Part shown: in pieces, positions 35,101 to 47,100 of the stretch
How positions within the stretch are numbered: position 1 is the stretch's first letter
Layout: each line of letters opens with the position of its first letter
DNA from: Lachnospiraceae bacterium
GTDB lineage: Bacteria > Bacillota > Clostridia > Lachnospirales > Lachnospiraceae
DNA: 64,000 nt
Assembly (NCBI GenBank): GCA_021199655.1
Contig: JAJQHQ010000110.1
Location: forward strand, 1-64,000
Direction of reading: 5' to 3'
The notes under the pieces: model-generated
What the model saw: the letters and a program-made list of their open reading frames with translations, nothing else
What the model was told of the DNA's origin: nothing
Databases searched by the model: none
Position numbers and translations under genes: made by a program

Positions 35101-38100
35101 CGTATCGGCGTCCGCCGCCAAAGTGTCATGAAAATCAATTTCCTGTTTCTCGTCCGAAAGCACATAGCCATCCGGCGCGGAAATCTCCTGTACGTAATAC
35201 TTTCCATATGGCAGGTCGATGACGAACGACGCCTCACCCTTGCTGTCTGTTGTGACAGATTCAAGCCGGGTATCCGCCGGAATCAGGGTCGTCCCTATGG
35301 TCATTTCCTCCGCCGTATACAGGCCGAACTCCGCATTTTCAACCGGCGTGGTTCCGTCCGGCTCGGTCTTTGCCACAGACACCGCCAGCTTTATGCGGTC
35401 GTTCTCCACGGTCACATTCACTGCATCGATATCTGTCTTAGCGCCATTTCCATCATAGCCCACCGACACCGCAATTGGATCGGAATTCAGAAGATAGCCG
35501 CTCCAGCCCGCCGTCTCAATCAGGTAATAATTCCCGCGCGGCAGGTTTTCGAACGTTGCTGTACCATCCTCGCCAGTAGTCGTTTCTGCGATAAGTTTAC
35601 CTTTTTCATAGACCACAGAATTCTGTACTTTGATCTCTTCCGCTGCATACAGTTTAAATGTAACGCCCGAGAGAGCCCCATCCTTGTAAGTAATCGTGTT
35701 GTTCTGCAGGTTGAAGGTATTCAGTACCTCGCCGGTCTTTTTCACGGTGATCGAACCATAGTCCAGCTCATCCACAATGGTGATCTGGTTGCCATTTACA
35801 GCTGTTCCGCCGACTTTCACCGTACCGTCGCTGTCAATGGTAAAGGAAACCACATCCGCCGTCTCATAGCCTTCCGGTGTTACGGTCTCTGTAATGGTAT
35901 AATTGCCAGCCGGAATCCCGGTGAGCGAAATCACGCCGTTGGATGCAGTCACCGTTCCCAGGCTTGAACCATCTGCCCCGGTAACGTCCGCGCCAGTTTC
36001 CGTGATAGTCACAACTCGTACCACACTGTCTGTATCCGCATTTTTGATGGTCAGTTCTGCGCCAACAACCACCGAATCATCAAAACCGCTCACTTTACTC
36101 AGCTTCAGGCTGGTCAGCTCATCCTTCATAGTTACTTCAAGGACTTCCGCTGTTTCGGTCACGGTAAACTTCACGCCATCCGACAGCGCATATCCTGCGG
36201 GCGCCTCTTTTTCACGAAGCGTGTATTCTCCCTTCGGCAGCCGGTCAATCTCATAAGCTGTATCCGTACTTGTCCACGTATAGAGGATTTCCCCGGAGGA
36301 GCTGATCACCTGCAGGGCAGCTCCCGGCAGCGCGTTGCCTTCACTGTCCGTCTTCAGGATTTTTACCTTCGTATAATCGTTCGTAAACGATGCGGAGAGG
36401 GTCAGCGTCTCTTCCGTCTGTTTGCCGTCAAAATCGATCTCGTACTTCTCAGTGGAAAGCACATAGCCGTCCGGCGCTGAAATCTCCTGTACATAATATT
36501 CACCAAGCGGCAGGTCGATACTAAACGTGGCCTTGCCGTCCGCCCCTGTCATCACGGTCGAAAGAAGTGTATCCGCCGCCACCGTGACGCCGCCAAACGT
36601 CATTTCTTCCGCTGTATAAAGGCCAAACACGGCTTTTTCAAGAGCCTTCGTCTCATCGCCAAGCTCCGTCTTCACCAGAGAAACGCTCAGCTTCATCCGT
36701 TTGTTTTCCACAGAGGTCGCTGCGTCAACTACATTCGACAGGTTGCCCTGCTCGTCAAAGCCGACTACGACCGATACCGAAGTCTTATCCTCAAGATAGC
36801 CAGTCGTTCCGGCCTTTTCTACCAGGTAATAATTTCCGCGCGGCAGATCTTTAAAGGTCGCCGTGCCGTCTGCACCAGTAGTCTTCGTATCGATCAGGTC
36901 ATCCTTTGCGTAGATCAGAGTATTCTGTACCTTGATGTCCTCCGCTGCGTACAGATCAAATGTCACATCCGGAAGCGTTCCATCGTCATAGTTAAACGTA
37001 TAGTCCGCATCCTGCGATACCGTAACAGTGCTCAGAACTTCACCGGTCTTGGTGACGGTGATCGAGCCATAGAGCAGTTCGTCCGTGATCGTGATCTCGT
37101 TCGAGTCCACTTTCTTTCCATCTATTCTCACTACGCCGTATTCATCAATCGTGAATGTCACATCCGCAGCTGTCACAAAGCCATCCGGCGTTGTGGTCTC
37201 GCTGATCGTATACGTCCCGGCTTTCAGCCCGGTAATCTCAACCGCCTTGCCTGCTGTAGTAGTGACGGTTCTCACATCAGCAGAATTTTCTGCATTCGTG
37301 ATGGTCGGCACCGCACCGGCCACAAGCGTCGTGTTGTCATAGCCGCTCACCTTGCTGATTGTCAAACCGTTAACCTTATTGGTGACGCCAATCGTTTCCG
37401 GGATCACCTCGACTGCATCCGCCTCAAGCTCACCGTCTCCGTCAGAATCCACGCCATCGGCGTCTATCAGTGTAAAGTCATTATCGTCAATCGTAAATTC
37501 ATGCTTTGTCGTACTCAGGATGTAGCCATCCAGGGTCTCCGTCTCCACAAGGACATAATCCCCATATGGCAGGTTTACGATCTTAATCTGCCCGCTGGAA
37601 TCGGTCGTCAGCGTCTTATTCGGGGAGGAACTGTCAATGAAATACGCCTGCTCCGCACTTGACCAGTCTACATAATATGCATCGCCTGCCGTATCCCGCA
37701 GCTCATATTTCACGCCCTGCAGGGCTGCCCCATTGCTGCTGGTCTTTGTAAGCACCACTTCACCATTGTAACTCTGACCATTCGTGAAGGTCGCCAGCAC
37801 GCCTTCTTCTTCCGGATCATAGGTGAAATTGAATGTCATCTCCTTGGTAGAATCATCGCTTCTGGTGACATTCAGCAGCGTAGTCTTCCCGGATGCCGCC
37901 TCGACAATCTTATACGTATGGCCGGATTCAATATATCCTCCGTTATTCACACCATTGATGATGCGGTGCGGCGTGAGCTCTGTCTCAACATTCGGAGTCA
38001 CTTCCAGAGTCTTTACCAGTGTCTCTGTCTCATTTCCCTGCTGATCCGTCGTCACTTCATAGACATAGAAGGTATAGGTATCATCATCGCTCATAGCAGC

Positions 38101-41100
38101 TGACGGATCTGTCACAACCTTCTTGATCGACGGTGCGTCCGGGATCTTCACGCCTACCTTCGGCGGCTCCGGTGTCAGTTCAATGGAGCCAACATAATAC
38201 CGATAGCCGAACGCGTTCCAGGCGATCATAAGCGGTTCCGCGTTATTTTGAATTTCCGAGTCAAATGTCACCTGCAGCGTATAGCCGCTCGGAAGAACGA
38301 AATCTGAAGCCATTGTCACACGGAACGAGTGGGTAGAACTATCCGCCGTCGACGACCAGGCAGATGCGCCATTCCAGTCGCTGTCAGTATAAGCGGTCTT
38401 GTTCGAATAGGAAATACTGTATTCGGAAGCCTGCAGCGGGATCTCATCGCCATTCTCATCGAACATGGTCACCGTGATATTCGCGTCGTCCGCCAGAGCA
38501 AGGGTAAATTCCGAGCCTCTTGACTGGTTTAAGTTCACCGCGCCGGTATCGTCAATGTCCGCCAGAGAGTCGATGATCACGACATTTTCAAAATTCTTTG
38601 CGGAACGATTCAATACTCGCAAGGTAAATGTTACGATATCTTCTGCCGCATCCACAACAATATAATTCTTATTGCCGTTTGCATAATCTTCCGCTGTACC
38701 GTTATAGCCGTATCCGTAATTTTCCTGCTCATCCTTTTCTTCAATCTTCTGATAAGAAGATGATGCATACTCCTCGCTGCCAAAAACATATTCCGGATCT
38801 TGTACCTGTACAGTCAGAGCCGCGAAATAGTTCTCGTCTTTCACAGAGAACGGAATCTCATCAAGATACAGGCTATAGCCGGAAGGCGCTACCACCTCTT
38901 TTAAGTAATAGCTGCCAACAGGGAGACCACTGATATAGATCTTCCCGCCATAGCTTGTCAGCCGGCTGTATTCATAACCGGTTCCGGTTGCACTGTAGAC
39001 ACGTCCATTTTCATTTTTTTCACCGGTATAATACAGCTTCACAAGATTATCATCTGAATCATATAATTTGAACACGATAGTATTGCTTTCAATCAGTTTC
39101 CCCTCCGTATCCAGTTTCGCGACCATCACATCGCCTGAATTGTGGCAATCTGTAATGGTAACTGTCAGGTCTTCATAATAGTGAGCACCTGTGATAGTAA
39201 TCTCCATGGAATCCGCCAGTTCATAGCCTTCCGGAGCATCCGTTTCCACGATAGTATATTTCCCCATCGGGAGTTTATTTACAGAAAGGATACCATCTGT
39301 TGTAGTAAGGGTAGAAACTGTTCCGTCAGCATCATAATCGTATTCGCCCGCATTCAGGACAAAATTCATTACATTTTCATTTTCATCCTTTATCTCAAAC
39401 GAAGCAGTGTCAGATGTAATCGTAGTACCCTGAGAATCCACCTTCGTCAAAGTAAAATTACCCGTGTTGTGCTGGTTCGTTACCGTCACTTCCAACGGCG
39501 TAACGTAATTCGAAGCTGTCACCGTAAAGGTTGTGTCTGCAATTACGGCATAACCGGCGGGTGTCTGTGTTTCGACCAGAGTATATGTCCCTGCCGGCAG
39601 GTACTTAACAGAAACCTTCCCATCAGCAGTCTCGATAGTATCAAGCGTATTTTCAGCAGCTATGTTGCTTACGTAATAGCCGTCAGAATCTTTCGTAAAA
39701 AATACCAGATTGCCATCGCTGTCATAAACCTGGAACTTAACGACATCGTCAGTTATCACATTGCCTTTATCATCCTGTTTTGTTACATTGACATGTCCCG
39801 TCCCGATCGTGTTGCTGAATGTAACAAACCGCGTCGATGTGGAAGAGATCATACTATAAAAGTTTGTTGTACCGAGGCCATAGCCCAACGGAGCAAACGT
39901 TTCTTTCAGATAATAGGTCTGAGCAGAAGCTGTCCAGTTTGAGCCGGTGTTATAATAGCAATAATATGGCAGTCCGGTCAGCGTTACTTTCCCAGCCGCT
40001 GTTTCGATTTCTGTAACGCAGCCGCTGTCCACCTCAGAAGCAGTGACATATTCGTAACAGCTGGAGATGACATTTTGATTATCATCCAGCAGATTGTCCA
40101 GTCTCCTGAAATATACGGGATCGGTATACTCGGAGTCTTTATAGAGTTCGAATTTGACCGTATCGGTCATTATATCCCCATGTTCATCCGTCTTTGTGAT
40201 TTCTACGTTTCCAGCGCATTCCTTATTCGAAACATTCATTGTATATACACTGGATGTCTTACTTAAGCGAAATTCTGTCCAGGCCCCCATTATAGTTCCG
40301 GTTGAATAATAGTAGCCATCAGGAGCAGCTATCTCGTATAAATAATAATCCTTATTTTGTGAAAGCCCCGTAATATAAAGTTTTCCGCCATATGTTTCCA
40401 GCTCTTTCACAGTATCTGTATCATCCGTCCCGGCCAGTCGATACAGATGCCCCAGTGCATCATCAACCCCCATATCAACAAAGCTATACGCTTTACTTAA
40501 ATTACTGGCAAGAGAAGCTGAATACGTAACTGTAAACTTCGCTTCATCAGAAGTAATCAGATTTCCATCTGTATCCAGCTTGTTTACCTGTAAAGCAGTT
40601 CCGTCTCCAATATATTCATTCTCAACCGTTACAAGCTTAGTTTCGCTCGTCCATTGCTTGTCTGTAACTTCAAACTCAATCAATTCATCCATTTTCTTAT
40701 AATTTGTCGGGGCCGCAGTTTCTTCAAGATAGTAAGTCCCTACAGGCAAATTATATAAATAGACAGTCGAACTCGAAACTGTCAGCTCACACAGATCATC
40801 CGCAGATTCCGAATAATAAAACGAATCGGAGTTCTGTGTAAAATAAACAGGATTCTTACTTTCGTCATATATTTTGTAGCTTACAGACGCATCGTCACTA
40901 AAACTGATCGCATTTCCGTCTGTATCTGTCTTTTTAATGCTCACTGATCCGCTGCGGGTTAAGTAGTTTTTGAAAGTAATCGCAGTGCCCAATCCCTCAT
41001 ATACAAAATCAACATACTGCAGCACCCCATTAGCGACCTGCGTCGTCTCCCAGTCAAAGCTTTCCGCATCAATATCAATTCCGTATGTATTGACCAGGTT

Positions 41101-44100
41101 ATAGCTGCTCCTGTCATCCGTATAAAGATACAAACTGCCGATGGTTTCCTGCAGCCGATACTGTTCTCCCTCTTCAAGACTTAACCCGGCATCAGCAAGC
41201 GCCTGATCCAGGTACAGGGCATATCCGGCCTGCAGCTTAAATGTATATATACTTGTATATTTCTTAGTATCTGAGTCATATTTAGATAAATTGAAAGTAT
41301 ACTCCTTATCGCCAATAAACTCCGGCAGTGACGTAAGCAGGTTTCCATTTATATCATACAGTTCTTTTGCAACAACGATTTCTTCCTGCTCCGGCCGCCA
41401 TACTACATCCGTTGTATCTTCATACAGCCGTTTAATAAGGGAAATATTATCATCATAAATCGTATAAATGTAGCCAAACAGGTTGTGATATTCGGTATCA
41501 TAATCCGCATCATCTCTGGTCGTCACAGAATAGTTGAAGTACAGCATATCCGCATCCTCGAGGGTTACTGTATCATCAAATACTACCCGGAACGCACGGT
41601 CATCCTGTGAGTAAACGGTATGCCAGATCGATTCATCCTCAGCGGCAGCGAAATCTACATTGTATACGGTATCATTTGTAGACATCGGATGTCGGCCGCC
41701 ATGCAGTGCATTTTCTGTATACATGACCGTATAATGAGATGGATCAATTACTTCCTTATTCCCATTCGTACGAAGAATAAAAGCCTCAAAGCTATCCGTA
41801 TTTACCGTATATCCTCCGCCCGGCTCATCCGTCTCAATGCCGCCGTTGGTTCCCGGCAGCAGATCATAAAAGATAATATTCTGGAGTTTTGACTGCGTAT
41901 AGTTGGATGTCTGGTACAGGTAAGACATCATCTGCAATGTGAAATCAACTGTCTTTGTACCAGTAATTTCGTCAATGTAAACCAGACTGGATTTGGAATT
42001 CACTTCATCATCCGTTTTCTTATTAATGTATTTTTCACCATCTGTCGCGATTACGGAAACCCAGTCATTGGCGTAAATGCCGGTATCATCGTATTCCTGC
42101 GAAGCATCCTGAAGAGACCATCCTGACATATTGTCTATTGAGAGATAGCAGGTATTATAATACCAGTCCAGAAGCTCCTCTTCCATGCCCGTGTAAATAT
42201 AAACCTCCAGTGTTGCCCCTGCCGGGAAATTCTTCAGCAGGTCTTGCACTGTGGCATTACAGTTCTCTGTTAAATCAAGATTATATACGTTTCTGACTAC
42301 CGCCGCTCCCGTTACCTTTGAAGTATAATCCGCAGTCTCTGTAGAATCCGGAGTCAAATAACTATAATCATCAGACATATAATAGAAAGTATATGCGTCT
42401 GCCCCGCTGATTACCACCGCGTAATAACCGTAAATTTTAAAAGGCTGGTCAATCTTTTCAACAAGCTGAGAAGTATCAATATCCGCAACACCGTCATTCG
42501 TAACTGTCACCTTCCAGATAACACTGCTCCGGTAATCGTGCGTCGCATGAATGCCATCTACTAATGAATAATAGATCCCGTTTCCGGTATCGGCATCCGT
42601 TGAAAATACAGAGCCATCCAAACCATAAACCACAGAATCCCAATCCAGGTTTTCATAATATGCTCCGGATTTATCCTTATCAGCGATATCATAGGTAAAA
42701 TATGCTTCCTTTTCTATCGTTGCTGATTTCGGAACCGTAATGTTCAGATCGATGCCACTGATTATATAATTATTACCGATCGGGCCTTTATGGTCGCCAT
42801 TATAAACATAGTCCGTTACATTTCGGATAGCGGTACCGGCTCTGCCGCTCATGGCATCATAATAACTCATTGAACAACGTGTATATCCTGTCGCAGTGCT
42901 CCCTGTACCGCCGGCTTTGAACAGATTCATGTCCATTTTTGCGGAGGACCAGCAAACAAGATTGCCAATATTGGAGGATCCAACATAGCTGCTATATTTC
43001 GCTCCGGTCCCGTCTCCCAGATATTCCGCATGAATCCGGCAGGCATAGGCAATCGTCACACAATTCATTGCCGGAAGCGTGCCGTTTAAAGACAGGCTGA
43101 CCACATTGCTGTTCGTCGTCGAAGACTGATAATTACCTGAATAGCTCTGGCCGGATATATTTACTGTTGATTGGACCCATTCATAAGTATTCTTATAATA
43201 GGTTGTAAAATCCGTACCATAGCCACCCAGCGCATTCATGGATGCAGCACCGATCTTACCATCTGTATCTACCGTGCAGACCCCCAGGTATTCATACCCG
43301 GCAGGCAATTTGTCCCAGAGATACGTATCAGACAGATTAAGATCCTGATCCGAGTCATTAAACAGTGTCACAAAGAACACCATTACATCATCATCATATG
43401 ATGTGAGCTGAATGGAATTCGTCGTGTTCTTCGCAGAGTAATTTGTGGCAGCAGTGCCTGCCATTAATTCATCATAAGTCGTTACGCATGCTATTCCTTT
43501 GTCTACGCCATATGACGCAGTGCTATTGTCTGCACAGGTCATATTGACAGCGGAGCAGACCTTTTGTTTCGGATTATATAGATTGGATACGTTTTGTGTA
43601 CAGCTGGCACCCGTTTTGCTGTCCGTACTGGCTGTACCGGCATTGCAGCTTCCGTCATTTACATAACTGGAATTAAATGAAAAGATACAATTCCCGCCTG
43701 GTGTTACTGTATACCTTTCAGAAGCATTTACATAACATGTATAAGTTCCTGTGGAGCCCGATGGTTTCTCCAATGTCCAGTGCACACTGTGATTCAGTTT
43801 AGCCTGCTTCGGATTCGAACTCGTATGCACCGTGTAGACCAGATAAAACCCCTGCCCGGGAGACAGAATCTGAGAACTGCCTGCCGATAACGATACCTTT
43901 ACCGCGCTGCTGCCTGAAGATGTATTCACATTAAATGTATAGGCGCTGCTTAGATTGTTCTTAAAAGTAGAGGGATTTGCCGGATAATAATAATAGCCAT
44001 TCGGATAATAATCCCGTATACATATCGCAGATGCATTTGTCAAAGAAGCGGCGCCGCTTCCTGACTCAATCAAATAGGAATACATTCCACCACAATACGC

Positions 44101-47100
44101 TCCGTTTTCACCTAAACAGTATTTATAACTGATATCTGTACTTGCATATGACGATGAGAGCGTGTTAAATCCAACAAATTCAATACTGGATGATGCTCCA
44201 TTGAAATACAGGTCAATGTCCGTTTTACTCAGATCAATATCTTCCGTGCCGTCATTTGCAAAATAGGAATAATATGTAATATATTCCCCGTTTTGAATCT
44301 GGCTGGAATAAGTAAGCTCATTGACATTTTTCAGGAACGCATTTATCACTGCTTCTCCATCATCATAGTTGCTTCCGTTTTTCCCCAGAACGCCCGTCTG
44401 AACAAAGATACGATCCTCCAACGTATGAGTAACCGTCGCTGTAATGGAAGTGCCCAAAATCGCAGCAGTATTATCGGGGGTAGTGCCGGAAGATTGAATG
44501 GTATACAGATATTGACTGTACGCATCACCAGAAGGCATATTAAGAACAAATGCCTGAGAAATTGTTTCGCCTGCTTTGATTCTCACGCCATAAATATATG
44601 GGCCGCCAACATACTGTGAAGAGAGTGTATCAATTCTGTCCGAATACTTTGTTAAACCGCTCGCAGTTACATAAGAAGCAACTATATTGTCATAAGATCC
44701 AAACGAACCGTCGCTTCCGGAATAAAGACTATAAGAGCCACCATACCCATTCGTGCCATAGCACGACATCCAGTAACCCCATGCAGCTCCGCCCGTACTT
44801 ACAATACTTTTTGTTACTGTATCATATGAGTAATATCCTGCAAGCGGATTGATATCGCCCAAATTCACGTACAGGTTTTTTTCGGAATTATTTGTCAATG
44901 TAATGGAATATAATACAGCTCCGCCATTATACAGCGTGTCCGAATAATTACTGGAAGACGTACCTTCATAGGAGGATGCCAGATAGCCATCGACCGCATT
45001 ATAGTCAAAAAGGATTTCTTTTGATAATTCCAGATCATCATCAGCAGAAGGAGATTCCCAGACGCCTGCAGGAATCACGACCACCTGATCACTAAAATCG
45101 CTGCTATTCCAAATGAAATGTGCAGTATTTGAAATTCCTCCCGTTGTCAGTACTTCTACTTCATAGGTGATCTCCAAAACGTCAGAACCATCTACCTGAA
45201 TATTCCCACAGAAAGCATTATAAAAAGTAGCTGCTGTCACCTCACTGATATCGTCGGCAGAAGATATCGTGATCAATTCAGAATATCCGACTGTAAGCCC
45301 CAGTTCCTTAAGTGCCTCAACGCTCTCATCTGTTATCTTTGCGTTTTTTGAATAAATAACATCATAAAAGAATCCGGTCATTCCGGTACGGCTGTCATTT
45401 GTAAGGGTAACCGTGTATTCATATTTATCGCCAGCTTCCGCATACCTTACGCTTGCTTCTTTTTCCAGAGTGAAATCAAATGTATCCGCAGCAATAGAAA
45501 CACTTTTTTGAGCATTCAGGGAAATATCATCTATGCTGACGCAAGGCACAAAAGTCGCTTTTACCGTATTATCAATCACTTCATCGCCGGTAAAAACATA
45601 TTCCTCAGATACCAGAAGGCTTTCCGAACAAAGCTTCACGCTAAGCTGCGAAATCATATTATAATCATCTGTCAGAATCCCTTCCGCATCCCTGTTCGGA
45701 TTCGATGTTGTGATGACAAAGCTTGCCTTATCCAGCTCATCACTGACTTCCAGGTCACTTAAGGTATACTCGAATGTGCCGCAGGATACAGCAATCACCT
45801 GCGCCGTTCCAGCATAGATTCCGTCATCCTTCAATTCCATCGAATCCGGGAATGTCAGTCCATCCGGCAAAGTAATAGTCTCTTCCACAGATGTACTCTC
45901 TGTCCAGATCACGCCTGTCGCAGCTTTATTCTTATCCACACTGAACGTATATGTAATATCATCGCTCAATGTCCCCTCTGTCTTTGCCTCAATCTCAGAA
46001 ACAGATGCGGTCTTTTCCAGATTCTCCCATAAAAACGAAGATGTCCACTCCAGAGAAATATCCTCGCAAAGGTAATCGTTTGATCCATCTCCTACCGTAT
46101 GTGTGATTTCCGGCACAAGAACGAGTGTCTCCACCGGGCCATAAATACCGTTCGGAACACAAAACTCCAGTTCCATCTCAACGGATGTACCTGCCGGCAT
46201 AACATATTCCAGATATTCCGCGACCGCGTCTCCATTGATATCATACTCATAAGCATGCGTCACGGTAATGGTCAGCTTCGAATTATCCTCGCTCGAATAA
46301 ACAATCTCATCGTCTACCAGATCCAATAACGTAGCAGCGGTGTTCATGTTCCCTTCCGCATCCTGCATATACAGGCGCACTGTCGCCTTGTCGCCGTCAT
46401 TTGTCGCGGAATAAGAGGTCTTGACCGTGACAAGATGATTCTCACCAGTCTTTACAGAGTCCTCCTCTTCCGATTTCATCTTGATCACAACACCCTCATT
46501 GACAACTTTTTCACTCTCTTCAGCTCCTACGCTCCCGAGCCCTCCGCTTGACTGTGCTTCAAAGTAAGCAGATAATGCCGTCAAACGTGCAGTATTCACA
46601 CTCGACTGATTTTCCGCCGAAAGCGCGTTATATGCACTATAAACAGCCTGCATCTGGTTATAAACCGCGTTCAGGCTGTCCTCGTCCATTCCATCCAAAT
46701 CAGTTGTAGCAGGAAGTGCTTCGATCAGCTCCTGCACACAGGTAACGCAATCTCCTGCGGTATTCCCATGCACGCAGGTCTCCGCGCCGCTTCCCATTCC
46801 AATGGTACCTTCCGGGTCTGTTTCTGCGTTGGTCTCTGCGTTAGCTTCAGCGTTGGTTTCCGCATTTGATTCCGTTCCAATACTGTTTCCAACAGCCCCG
46901 CCCGTATTCGCGTTCGTACCCGCAGAAGCGCCTTCACCACTCTCTGAGCCGCTCGCTCCTTCTGAGCCGGCATCTTCTTCCGAGCCCGCTGCTGCATTAT
47001 TGCCTTCACCGGCATCCGCTGTACTCCCCGCCTCGGTTTCAGTCTCAGATTCCGTCTCTGTCTTTTCCGCAGCCGCTTCCTCAGATACCGCCGTTATCGC

